Shown here in pieces: positions 15,334 through 22,383 of a stretch of 50,938 bases of DNA. The DNA lies in NCBI GenBank assembly GCA_023443095.1, contig JAEZVV010000119.1, positions 1 to 50,938 of the forward strand, in the 5' to 3' direction. The translations under genes and the position numbers were made by a program. Position 1 is the first letter of the stretch, and every line of letters begins with the position of its first letter. This DNA is from Pseudomonadota bacterium. GTDB lineage: Bacteria; Pseudomonadota; Gammaproteobacteria; Burkholderiales; Burkholderiaceae_F. Below the pieces are notes generated by a model. It did no database searches and was not told the DNA's origin. It worked only from the letters and a program-made list of their open reading frames with translations.

Positions 15334-15840
15334 GTGGCACTCCTTCCCATCCTCGAATATCCCGATCCCCGCCTGCATACCGTTGCCAAGCCCGTCACCG
15401 TGTTTGACGAGGCCTTGCGCAAGCTGGCGGCCGACATGGCCGAAACCATGTACGAAGCGCCCGGCGTCGGCCTGGCAGCGACCCAGGTCGACCAGCACAT
15501 CCGCATGGTGGTGATCGACGTGTCCGAGACCAAGGACCAGCTCAAGGTCCTGATCAATCCGGAAATTTTGTGGGCGTCCGACGAGCGGGTCGAATGCGAA
15601 GAAGGCTGCTTGTCGGTGCCCGGCATCTACGACGCCGTCACCCGGCCGGCCGCGGTCAAGGTGCGCGCCTTCGATCTCGGCGGACAAGCCTTCGAGTTCG
15701 AATGCGAAGGCCTGCTCGCCGTCTGTGTCCAGCACGAGATGGACCACCTCGACGGCAAGGTCTTCGTTGAATACCTCAGCCGGCTCAAGCAGGAGCGGGT
15801 CCGAACCAAGCTCAAGAAGCGCAAGGCGCGCGCCGCGTAA
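15334..15840 (+). CDS. def: Peptide deformylase
   Basis: A 168-residue metalloenzyme that removes the formyl group from the initiator methionine of nascent proteins. All three family motifs are intact: GVGLAATQ (residues 45-52), EEGCLSVP with metal ligand C92, and QHEMDHL with H134, catalytic E135 and H138. Length is normal. The GTG start at 15334 follows GGAG at 15322-15325. In most bacteria def is followed directly by fmt; here fmt lies 3.6 kb further on, with five other features between them. The divergent 265-bp region upstream should hold its promoter, but I cannot identify it. Confidence 0.96.
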   Translation: MALLPILEYPDPRLHTVAKPVTVFDEALRKLAADMAETMYEAPGVGLAATQVDQHIRMVVIDVSETKDQLKVLINPEILWASDERVECEEGCLSVPGIYDAVTRPAAVKVRAFDLGGQAFEFECEGLLAVCVQHEMDHLDGKVFVEYLSRLKQERVRTKLKKRKARAA

Positions 15841-15970
15841 AGCCGCCCACACGGCGGGTCGAAGCGCAAGCGGTCAATCCGCGCAGTTCGCCCGTCATTT
15901 CGTCGCATGGGAAGCGCCGCCCGCGGGCGGATCGTGGCAGTCTTGTTCTGCCTGAACCGCGGAGCTTGCC

Positions 15971-16252
15971 ATGGCCGATGCCGACTTCGAATCCAGCGAA
16001 CAGCAGACTCGCAGCAGCTACCTGAAGTCGCTGCGCGAGTTCCGTTGGCTGTTGGCGGCGGCGCTGGCTGCGGTCGCCCTGGCCGTGGCGGTTAACTTGC
16101 TGACCCTGCCGGCGCGGTGGTGGTTTGTCTGGGTCGTCTTCGCCGTCGGCGCGGTGCTTGCCTTCAAGGTGGTCCGCCTGTTCACCCTGCGCGCTTTTCT
16201 GGGGCTTGAATGGGATGAGCACGGGCAGCGCGAGTACCTCGATCCGCAATGA
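15971..16252 (+). CDS. Small two-helix membrane protein
   Basis: A 93-residue protein with a polar N terminus (about 25 residues), two predicted membrane helices (LLAAALAAVALAVAVNLLTL and WWFVWVVFAVGAVLAFKVV) and a charged tail, LGLEWDEHGQREYL. The pattern resembles 2TM-domain proteins of unknown function. It starts at an ATG preceded by GGAGC. It lies between def and the convergent hydrolase gene. I cannot assign a role; the codon usage and composition match the neighbouring genes. Confidence 0.75.
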   Translation: MADADFESSEQQTRSSYLKSLREFRWLLAAALAAVALAVAVNLLTLPARWWFVWVVFAVGAVLAFKVVRLFTLRAFLGLEWDEHGQREYLDPQ

Positions 16253-16274
16253 CTTGAGGCGGCCGAGGGCGCGG

Positions 16275-17171
16275 TTACAAGCCAGCGGCGTGGCAATGCG
16301 CGCCGATTTCCTCGGCCAGCCGCGGCAGCAGGGGGCCGGGCAGGTCGTGCCCCATGCCGGCGATCATCAACAGGCGTGCACCGCGGATGCAGCGGGCGGT
16401 CTCGCGGCCGGCGGCCGGTGGCAGAAGCGGGTCGTCGGCGCCGTGGATCACCAGGGTCGGGGCCGAGATCCGGCCGAGCATGGCCCGCCGGTCGCCCGAG
16501 GCGAGGATGGCGAGCAGCTGCCGCGCCGTTCCGGCGGCGTCGTAGCCGCGTGCTGCGATGCGGTCGAGGTGCTGGCGCAAGGCGGTTTCGTCCTGCTCGA
16601 AGCCGGGGCTGCCGATCACGCCATAAATCTTCAGGTAGTGCGCGGCGACTTTGCCGGCGTCGTTCGGGTCTTCGGGCTTGGACAACAAGGCATGCAGGGC
16701 GCGGGTCTTGCCCAGGCCTGAGCGCGGATTGCCGGTTCCCGACATGATCGAGGCGAGGCTGGCTACGCGGTGCGGGAAACGCGCCGCCAGCACCTGGCCG
16801 ATCATGCCGCCCATCGACACCCCCACCACGTGGGCCCGCCGGATGCCAAGCGCGTCCAGCAGCCCTTCGGCGTCGAACGCCATGTCGTCGAGCGTATAGG
16901 GAGCGGTCACCGGCAGGCGCAGCAGCGCGCGGGCGATCGCCATCGGCAGCGGCGTGCTGCGTTCGGTCGGGTGGATGCGGCTCGATCCGCCGCAGTCGCG
17001 GTTGTCGAAACGGATCACGCGAAAGCCCTGGCGCACGAGCAGGGCGACCAATCCCTCAGGCCAGGCGGCAGCCGGCATGCCCAGTCCCATGATCAGCAGG
17101 ACGGGGGGTGCAGAAGGGTCGCCTGCCACCTCGTATTCGAGGTTCAGGCCGTTGACGGCAAGGCTGGGCAT
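16275..17171 (-). CDS. Alpha/beta hydrolase
   Basis: A 298-residue alpha/beta-hydrolase fold enzyme. The oxyanion region is VLLIMGLGMPAAAW, the nucleophile elbow GVSMGG (Ser), the acid Asp in VIHGADDPLLP and the base His in IAGMGHDLPG. The overall layout, including RFDNRDCGGSSR, is that of esterases or polyketide-cleaving hydrolases related to aclacinomycin methylesterase RdmC. It has no signal peptide and should be cytoplasmic. It is the last gene of a minus-strand group with a lipase-like protein and a wax ester synthase, 47 bp downstream, which suggests a role with esters or lipids. The exact substrate is unknown. Confidence 0.88.
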   Translation of the reverse strand: MPSLAVNGLNLEYEVAGDPSAPPVLLIMGLGMPAAAWPEGLVALLVRQGFRVIRFDNRDCGGSSRIHPTERSTPLPMAIARALLRLPVTAPYTLDDMAFDAEGLLDALGIRRAHVVGVSMGGMIGQVLAARFPHRVASLASIMSGTGNPRSGLGKTRALHALLSKPEDPNDAGKVAAHYLKIYGVIGSPGFEQDETALRQHLDRIAARGYDAAGTARQLLAILASGDRRAMLGRISAPTLVIHGADDPLLPPAAGRETARCIRGARLLMIAGMGHDLPGPLLPRLAEEIGAHCHAAGL

Positions 17172-17218
17172 AGCTTGTTGGCTAACGGTGGAAGGCTGGT
17201 GCGGCTCGGGCCCGCGAT

Positions 17219-18043
17219 TTACCAGAGAGTTTTGCGCGAAGGGTCGCGGTAAAACCAGCCGCGCAAACCACTACCTCGTTCGAAAGGGCTCCAGTTGCCC
17301 TCCGGTTGGGCCAGACGGTCGGCGATCGCCCACCACGCCAGGGCATTGAGGCCGAGACCGAAATGGCTGGCTTCGACCTCGATGTTTTCGGTGTGCGGAC
17401 TCGGCTTCTCGACGGCGCAGGCCCAGTTGACGATGCCGTCGCTGCGCGACCAGATCGAGGTGGTCGGCACCGGGGGCGGCGCCCGCAGCGGTTCGTGGAT
17501 CTCGGGCGAGCCGATCTTGTGGCCGGTGACCAGTTCGTACAGCCGCCAGGCGTTGGTTGCCTTGGGGTGACCGGTGAACGGAGTCCCCAGCGTGATCACC
17601 AGCCGCACCGACTCCGGGAGTTCCTTGGCGAGTTCGCGGGCGTAGATCCCGCCCAGGCTCCAGCCGATCAGCGACAGCGGGCGACCATGGTGGCGGCGGA
17701 TCGCGCGCAGATGCCGGCGGCAGTGTTCGAGCACGCCTGTGCGCGGCCCGAAGTTGGAGCCGTTGTCCCAGCCGTAGGTGGCGTAGCCGAGGCGGTCGAG
17801 GTAGCGCCGCAGCGGTGCGGTGGAGGCGTCTGAGGCCATCAGCCCAGGAAACACCAGCACCGGGTGGCCGTCGCCTGCGGTCGCCTGGACCAGCCAGGGC
17901 TGGGCCAACAGAGTGGCCGCGAACTCGGCCGGCGCGCGCCATTCGAGCGCCATGCGCACCACGCCGGGCGCCTTCATCTGGGCGAACTCGTACCAGTGGT
18001 GAGGGTTGTACATGCCGGAAGACGGCATGGGGCCTGGGTTCAT
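17219..18043 (-). CDS. Lipase-like alpha/beta hydrolase coupled to wax ester synthase
   Basis: A 274-residue alpha/beta hydrolase. It shows the order VLVFPGLMASD, YGWDNGSNFGPRTGV, nucleophile motif LIGWSLGGIYARELA, TLGTPFTG and an IEVEASHFGLG segment carrying the likely catalytic His. These features resemble triacylglycerol lipases and PGAP1-like hydrolases. The ATG at 18043 overlaps the stop of the wax ester synthase gene by ATGA, so the two are translationally coupled. The pairing suggests turnover or remodelling of neutral lipid made by the upstream enzyme; this is inference. There is no obvious signal peptide. The frame continues upstream within the synthase gene, but only as an out-of-frame shadow. 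Confidence 0.87.
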   Translation of the reverse strand: MNPGPMPSSGMYNPHHWYEFAQMKAPGVVRMALEWRAPAEFAATLLAQPWLVQATAGDGHPVLVFPGLMASDASTAPLRRYLDRLGYATYGWDNGSNFGPRTGVLEHCRRHLRAIRRHHGRPLSLIGWSLGGIYARELAKELPESVRLVITLGTPFTGHPKATNAWRLYELVTGHKIGSPEIHEPLRAPPPVPTTSIWSRSDGIVNWACAVEKPSPHTENIEVEASHFGLGLNALAWWAIADRLAQPEGNWSPFERGSGLRGWFYRDPSRKTLW

Positions 18044-19428
18044 CGTGTCTCCTGCGGCTCTAGGGCCGCTAGTTCTGCGCTTGCTTTTTTCATGGCCCGC
18101 GCCAGCCGCGCCGGATCGGACAGGGCATTCTTGGCCGAAACCAGCCCGAAGTCGACCGCGCCGGCATAACTCAGGACCGTGATGTTGAGGCCCAGCCCGT
18201 GTTCGACGATCGACAGCGGCCACCAGCTCGACAGGCGGGCGCCGGCAAGCCAGAGCGGTTCGGGCGGCCCCGGCACGTTCGACACCACGAGGTTGGCGAG
18301 CGGCCGCAAGCGTTCCCCCAGTTTGCTGGCGGCGTACAGGCGGGCGCTGGCCGACAGCAGCCAGGGCAGGCCGAACGAGGGCAGGTCCTCCGGCAGCAGT
18401 CCGCGCAGCGGCGCCGTCCGGCCCTTGGCGAGCACCGCCGAGGCATGGATGGCTTGCAGCCGCTCGAGCGGATCGTCGATGTCGGTGGCCAGGCTCGCCA
18501 GTGCCAGGGTCGCCCGTGTTCCGAAGGCGCGGTCGCTGGCGGCGCGCAGCGAGACCGGCAGCGCTGCCACCAACGCCGCATCCGGCAAGCCGGGGTCCAG
18601 GTAGGTCCGCAGCCCGCCCGCGACGATCGCTAGCACCACGTCGTTGAGGCTGACGCCGTGGCGGCGCGCGGTCGCTTTGAGTTCGGCCAGCGGCAGCGAC
18701 AAGGTTGCGACCCGGCGCGGGGCTTCGATCGCCACATTGAGCGCCGTGTGCGGGGCCAGGCCGAACCGGGTGCGGAGGCGACGGTCGGTCAGGGCAGCGG
18801 CCGAGCGGCCAAGCGTCGTCAGCCACCGCGGAGTCTGGCGCAGCAGGCGGACGGTCTTGCGCGAGTTGCTCGCCAGGCCGGCGCGGGTCAGTTCCCATGC
18901 GCTGGGCACGGGTTGGGCCGATCGCGGCGGTGGCGGCGGCGGGCGGCGCGGCCGCGGGCCGGGGTCGAGCAGGGTCAGGCCGAGCATCACGCCGGCGGCG
19001 CCGTCGAGAGCGGCGTGGTGGAACTGGGTGTAGAGGGCGAGCTGACCCGAGGCCAGGCCTTCGATCAGCGTCATCCGCCACAGCGGCCGATTCCGGTCCA
19101 GGTTTTGCGCGTGCAGGCGGGCGGTCGCGACTTCGAGCTGGGCCTGGCTGCCGGGAGCGGGAAGCCGCACCCGGCGCACATGCCAGTCGAGGTCGATCTC
19201 GCCGCTTTCGATCCAGACCGGGTCGGCAAACTGCAGCGGCAGGGGCGCGAGCCGGCGCGTGAACGGGGCGGCCAGGTGCAGCCGTGCCGCTACGTGGCGG
19301 CGCAGCCGCTCGAGGAAGTCGTCGCCCGTGCGCGGTGGCTGCAGCAAGTGCAGGGCGCCGACATGCATCGGCGTGGCCGGCGTTTCAAGGTGCAAGAACA
19401 AGGCGTCGAGCGGACTCAAAGGCGTCAT
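18040..19428 (-). CDS. Wax ester synthase/diacylglycerol acyltransferase (WS/DGAT)
   Basis: A 462-residue acyltransferase that condenses acyl-CoA with fatty alcohol or diacylglycerol to form wax esters or triacylglycerol at the inner membrane. The catalytic motif HHxxxDG is intact (H137-H138-AAL-D142-G143), following PLWRMTLIEGLASGQLALY. The family's start MTPLSPLDALFLHLETPATP MHVG and the later NVVLAIV-type and SNVPGP segments are all present. Length fits the family. I place the start at 19428 because upstream in-frame codons run toward fmt and lack homology. It diverges from fmt with 52 bp between starts. Such genes mark neutral-lipid storage. Confidence 0.95.
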   Translation of the reverse strand: MTPLSPLDALFLHLETPATPMHVGALHLLQPPRTGDDFLERLRRHVAARLHLAAPFTRRLAPLPLQFADPVWIESGEIDLDWHVRRVRLPAPGSQAQLEVATARLHAQNLDRNRPLWRMTLIEGLASGQLALYTQFHHAALDGAAGVMLGLTLLDPGPRPRRPPPPPPRSAQPVPSAWELTRAGLASNSRKTVRLLRQTPRWLTTLGRSAAALTDRRLRTRFGLAPHTALNVAIEAPRRVATLSLPLAELKATARRHGVSLNDVVLAIVAGGLRTYLDPGLPDAALVAALPVSLRAASDRAFGTRATLALASLATDIDDPLERLQAIHASAVLAKGRTAPLRGLLPEDLPSFGLPWLLSASARLYAASKLGERLRPLANLVVSNVPGPPEPLWLAGARLSSWWPLSIVEHGLGLNITVLSYAGAVDFGLVSAKNALSDPARLARAMKKASAELAALEPQETR

Positions 19429-19480
19429 GGTTTCCCCCGTGGTTCCGATCGTACGCGGCGCGAAGCCTAGAATCGGGCGC

Positions 19481-20452
19481 ATGAGAATCCTCTTTGCCGG
19501 CACGCCGGACTTTGCTGCTGCGGCGCTGGCCGCCCTGATCGAGGCGGGCTACGAGATCCCGCTGGTCTTGTCGCAGCCTGATCGCCCGGCCGGGCGCGGC
19601 ATGAAGCTGAATGCGAGCCCGGTCAAGCAGCTCGCGCTGCAACATGGCCTGCCGGTGGCAACACCGCTTTCGCTCAGCCTCAAGAAAGGCGGCGCCGACG
19701 CCGCGGCGGCGCACGAGCTGCTGCGCTCGGTCGACGCCGACGTGATGGTGGTGGCGGCCTACGGCCTGATCCTGCCGCAGGCCGTACTCGATATTCCGCG
19801 CGGCATCGGCGGCGCGGGCGCGCCGAACCTCAAGGCCATCAATATCCACGCCAGTCTGCTGCCGCGCTGGCGCGGCGCGGCGCCGATCACACGCGCGATC
19901 GAGGCGGGCGACACCGAGACCGGCATCACCCTGATGCAGATGGACGCCGGGCTCGATACCGGGCCGATGCTGCTCGAGTCCCGCACCCCTATCCTGGCGA
20001 GCGACACCAGCGCCAGCCTGACCGGGCGCTTGGCTGCCTTGGGCGCCGAACTCCTGCTCGCGGGCTTGCGCCAGGCCGACCGCCTGGTGGCGCGGCCGCA
20101 GCCCGAAGCCGGCGTGAGCTACGCGCACAAGATCGCCAAGAGCGAAGCTGCGATCGACTGGGCGCGTCCGGCGCTCGAAATCGAGCGCCGGATCCGCGCT
20201 TTCGACCCCTTTCCGGCTGCCACCTCCAGCCTGCGTTCGACCCCGCTCAAGCTGTGGCGGGCGCGTGTGATCGAGCCGGAGACCCGGGCGACGCCCGGCA
20301 CCGTGCTGGAGGTCGGAGCGGCCGGCGTGAACGTCGCTACCGGGGCGGGCGTGCTGCAGCTCACCGAACTTCAGCGCCCCGGCGCCAAGCGTCTGCCGGC
20401 GCGCGAGTTCCTGGCCGGTTTCCCGGTCGCCGCCGGGGAGGTGTTCGAATGA
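19481..20452 (+). CDS. fmt: Methionyl-tRNA formyltransferase
   Basis: A 323-residue enzyme that formylates the initiator Met-tRNA using 10-formyl-tetrahydrofolate. It starts MRILFAGTPDFAAAAL. The substrate loop is PDRPAGRGMKLNASPVKQLA, the catalytic Asn/His lie in INIHASLLPRWRGAAPI and the catalytic Asp in MDAGLDTGPML. The C-terminal OB-like domain ends at GEVFE. It overlaps rsmB by ATGA, giving coupled translation. The ATG at 19481 is set by homology to the family N terminus; the frame is open upstream only as antisense of the wax ester synthase gene. Confidence 0.96.
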   Translation: MRILFAGTPDFAAAALAALIEAGYEIPLVLSQPDRPAGRGMKLNASPVKQLALQHGLPVATPLSLSLKKGGADAAAAHELLRSVDADVMVVAAYGLILPQAVLDIPRGIGGAGAPNLKAINIHASLLPRWRGAAPITRAIEAGDTETGITLMQMDAGLDTGPMLLESRTPILASDTSASLTGRLAALGAELLLAGLRQADRLVARPQPEAGVSYAHKIAKSEAAIDWARPALEIERRIRAFDPFPAATSSLRSTPLKLWRARVIEPETRATPGTVLEVGAAGVNVATGAGVLQLTELQRPGAKRLPAREFLAGFPVAAGEVFE

Positions 20453-21768
20453 AGGAAACCTCGGCCCGGCTCGCCGACGCGCTGACCCTCGCTGCCCGCG
20501 GCTGGGAAGGGATCCAGACCGGCCATTCGCTGGAGAAGTCGCTCGAACAAGCTACGCGCGGGGTCGATCCGCGCTTGCGCGCCGCAACCCAGGACTTGCT
20601 CTACGGCGCGATGCGCCGTCGGGCCCTGGTCGAGGCGCTGATCGCCCGCCTCGCGCAGCGGCCGCCAGCGCCGCCGGTGGCCGCCCTGGTGGCGATCGCC
20701 TTGTCGCAACTGGTGGCGCGCGCCGCCGCCGATTACGCGATCGTCGACCAGGCGGTGGTGGCGGCCAAGGAAGAACCGATCCTGACGCCGGCGGCAGGTT
20801 TCATCAATGCCGTGTTGCGGCGCTACACCCGCGAGCGGGAAGGGCTCGAAGCCGAGTTGGGCGAGCAACCGACGATCCGCTACAACGCGCCCGCGTGGTG
20901 GATCGCCCAGGTCCGGGCAGCGCGGCCGGACGACTGGCAAACCGTGCTCGAATTGCAGCAAACCCGGCCGCCGATGATCCTGCGGGTGAATGAGCGGCGT
21001 GCGACAGTCGAGTCGACGCTGGCCGAGTTTGCGGCGGCGGGGCTGGCGGCCAGCCAAGTAGGCGCTTCTGCGATCTGGCTGCACGAACCGCGCCCGGTGC
21101 ATTTGATTCCGGGTTTCGACACCGGCCGGGTCTCGGTGCAGGACGCCGGCAGCCAGCTCGCAGCTCCTTTCCTTCAGGTCAGACCCGGCATGAGGGTGCT
21201 CGACGCCTGCGCCGCGCCCGGGGGAAAGACCGCCCACCTGGCCGAAATTGCCGATCTCGAGCTGCAGGCGCTCGAAGTCGACTCGAGCCGCTCGCGCCGC
21301 ATCGGCGAAAACCTCGAGCGCCTCGGTCTGGCGGCCAAGGTGACGATCGCCGATGCCGGCGAACCGCGCCGCTGGTGGGACGGCCGGCCCTTCGACCGCA
21401 TCCTGCTCGACGCGCCGTGCACCGCCTCGGGCATCGTGCGCCGCCATCCGGATATCCCGTGGTCGCGCCGGATCGACGATGTTGCGCAATTGGCACGCGA
21501 GCAAAAGCGCTTGATGGAGGCGCTTTGGCCGCTCCTGGCCCCGGCTGGTAGATTGCTTTACGTCGTGTGTTCGCTCTTTCCCGAGGAAGGCCCGCAGCGC
21601 ATCGATGAGTTCCTGGCCCGCCACCCCGATGCGCGCGCGGTCCCCCTGGCTTCCGGTCTGCCGCCTCGCCTGTCGCTGGTGCCGGCGGAATCGGTCGCGG
21701 TCGCCGGCGGTGTTTTGCCCAGCGTGCACGATGGTTTCTTCTACGCCTTGATCGAAAAGACTCCATGA
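20449..21768 (+). CDS. rsmB: 16S rRNA (cytosine-967-C5)-methyltransferase RsmB
   Basis: A 439-residue protein with an N-terminal NusB-like RNA-binding domain (about residues 1-145, including LLYGAMRRRALVEALI) and a SAM-dependent methyltransferase domain. Motifs seen are LDACAAPGGKTAHLAEI (SAM), LLDAPCTASGIVRRHPDI (catalytic-site Cys of motif IV) and LLYVVCSLFPEEG (motif VI Cys). It methylates C967 of 16S rRNA. Starts and stops overlap with fmt upstream and the DUF4390 gene downstream (ATGA at both ends), so translation is coupled through the row. Confidence 0.95.
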   Translation: MKETSARLADALTLAARGWEGIQTGHSLEKSLEQATRGVDPRLRAATQDLLYGAMRRRALVEALIARLAQRPPAPPVAALVAIALSQLVARAAADYAIVDQAVVAAKEEPILTPAAGFINAVLRRYTREREGLEAELGEQPTIRYNAPAWWIAQVRAARPDDWQTVLELQQTRPPMILRVNERRATVESTLAEFAAAGLAASQVGASAIWLHEPRPVHLIPGFDTGRVSVQDAGSQLAAPFLQVRPGMRVLDACAAPGGKTAHLAEIADLELQALEVDSSRSRRIGENLERLGLAAKVTIADAGEPRRWWDGRPFDRILLDAPCTASGIVRRHPDIPWSRRIDDVAQLAREQKRLMEALWPLLAPAGRLLYVVCSLFPEEGPQRIDEFLARHPDARAVPLASGLPPRLSLVPAESVAVAGGVLPSVHDGFFYALIEKTP

Positions 21769-22370
21769 GTCCTGTCGCTTGCTGCCTGCGCCGGTGGTTC
21801 ATCGGAATGGCCCTCGCCCTGGCGCTGGGCGTGGCTGCCAATGCGAGTGCAGCGGCGGACGAACGGATCGGCCTGATGTCGGCGGTGCTTGAGCCGGCGG
21901 CCGCCGGCCAGGCGCCGGGGATTTATCTGGACGCCACCTTCGAGTTCGAACTGGCGCCAACCTTGGACGAGGCCTTGCACAAGGGCATCGCGCTGTATTT
22001 CGCGATCGAGTTCGAACTCTCGCGTGAGCGCTGGTGGTGGCTCAACCGCAAGCTGGTGTCGACCCAGCTGGTGTACCGGCTTTCGTACAGCCCGCTGACG
22101 CGGCAGTACCGGCTGGCGCGCGGCGGCCTGTCGCAGCCGTTCGAGACGCTCGACGAGGCGCTGGCGCTAATGAAAAGCGTGCGTAACTGGAAAGTGATGG
22201 ATCGCGGTCTGCTCAAGCCCGGCGAAGACTATGTCGCCGAGCTGCGCATGCGGCTGGATACCTCGCAACTGCCCAAGCCTTTCCAGGTCAACGCGATCGC
22301 CAGCCGAGAGTGGACGCTCGCTTCCGAATGGCAGCCGGTACGCGTGCCGCCCGAGCTCGCGCGCCCATGA
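21765..22370 (+). CDS. DUF4390 domain exported protein
   Basis: A 201-residue protein with a signal peptide (RRWFIGMALALALGVAANASAAA) and a mature part matching the DUF4390 family. Visible features are LDATFEFELAPTLDEALHKG, WWWLNRKL, YSPLTRQYRL and the C-terminal SREWTLASEWQPV. No enzymatic motif can be seen. It lies between rsmB (ATGA overlap) and ntrY (13 bp), which is the usual position of this family in Betaproteobacteria, and a role supporting the membrane sensor kinase is sometimes presumed. Its function is unknown. Confidence 0.9.
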   Translation: MSPVACCLRRWFIGMALALALGVAANASAAADERIGLMSAVLEPAAAGQAPGIYLDATFEFELAPTLDEALHKGIALYFAIEFELSRERWWWLNRKLVSTQLVYRLSYSPLTRQYRLARGGLSQPFETLDEALALMKSVRNWKVMDRGLLKPGEDYVAELRMRLDTSQLPKPFQVNAIASREWTLASEWQPVRVPPELARP

Positions 22371-22383
22371 CGCGGCGGCCGTG

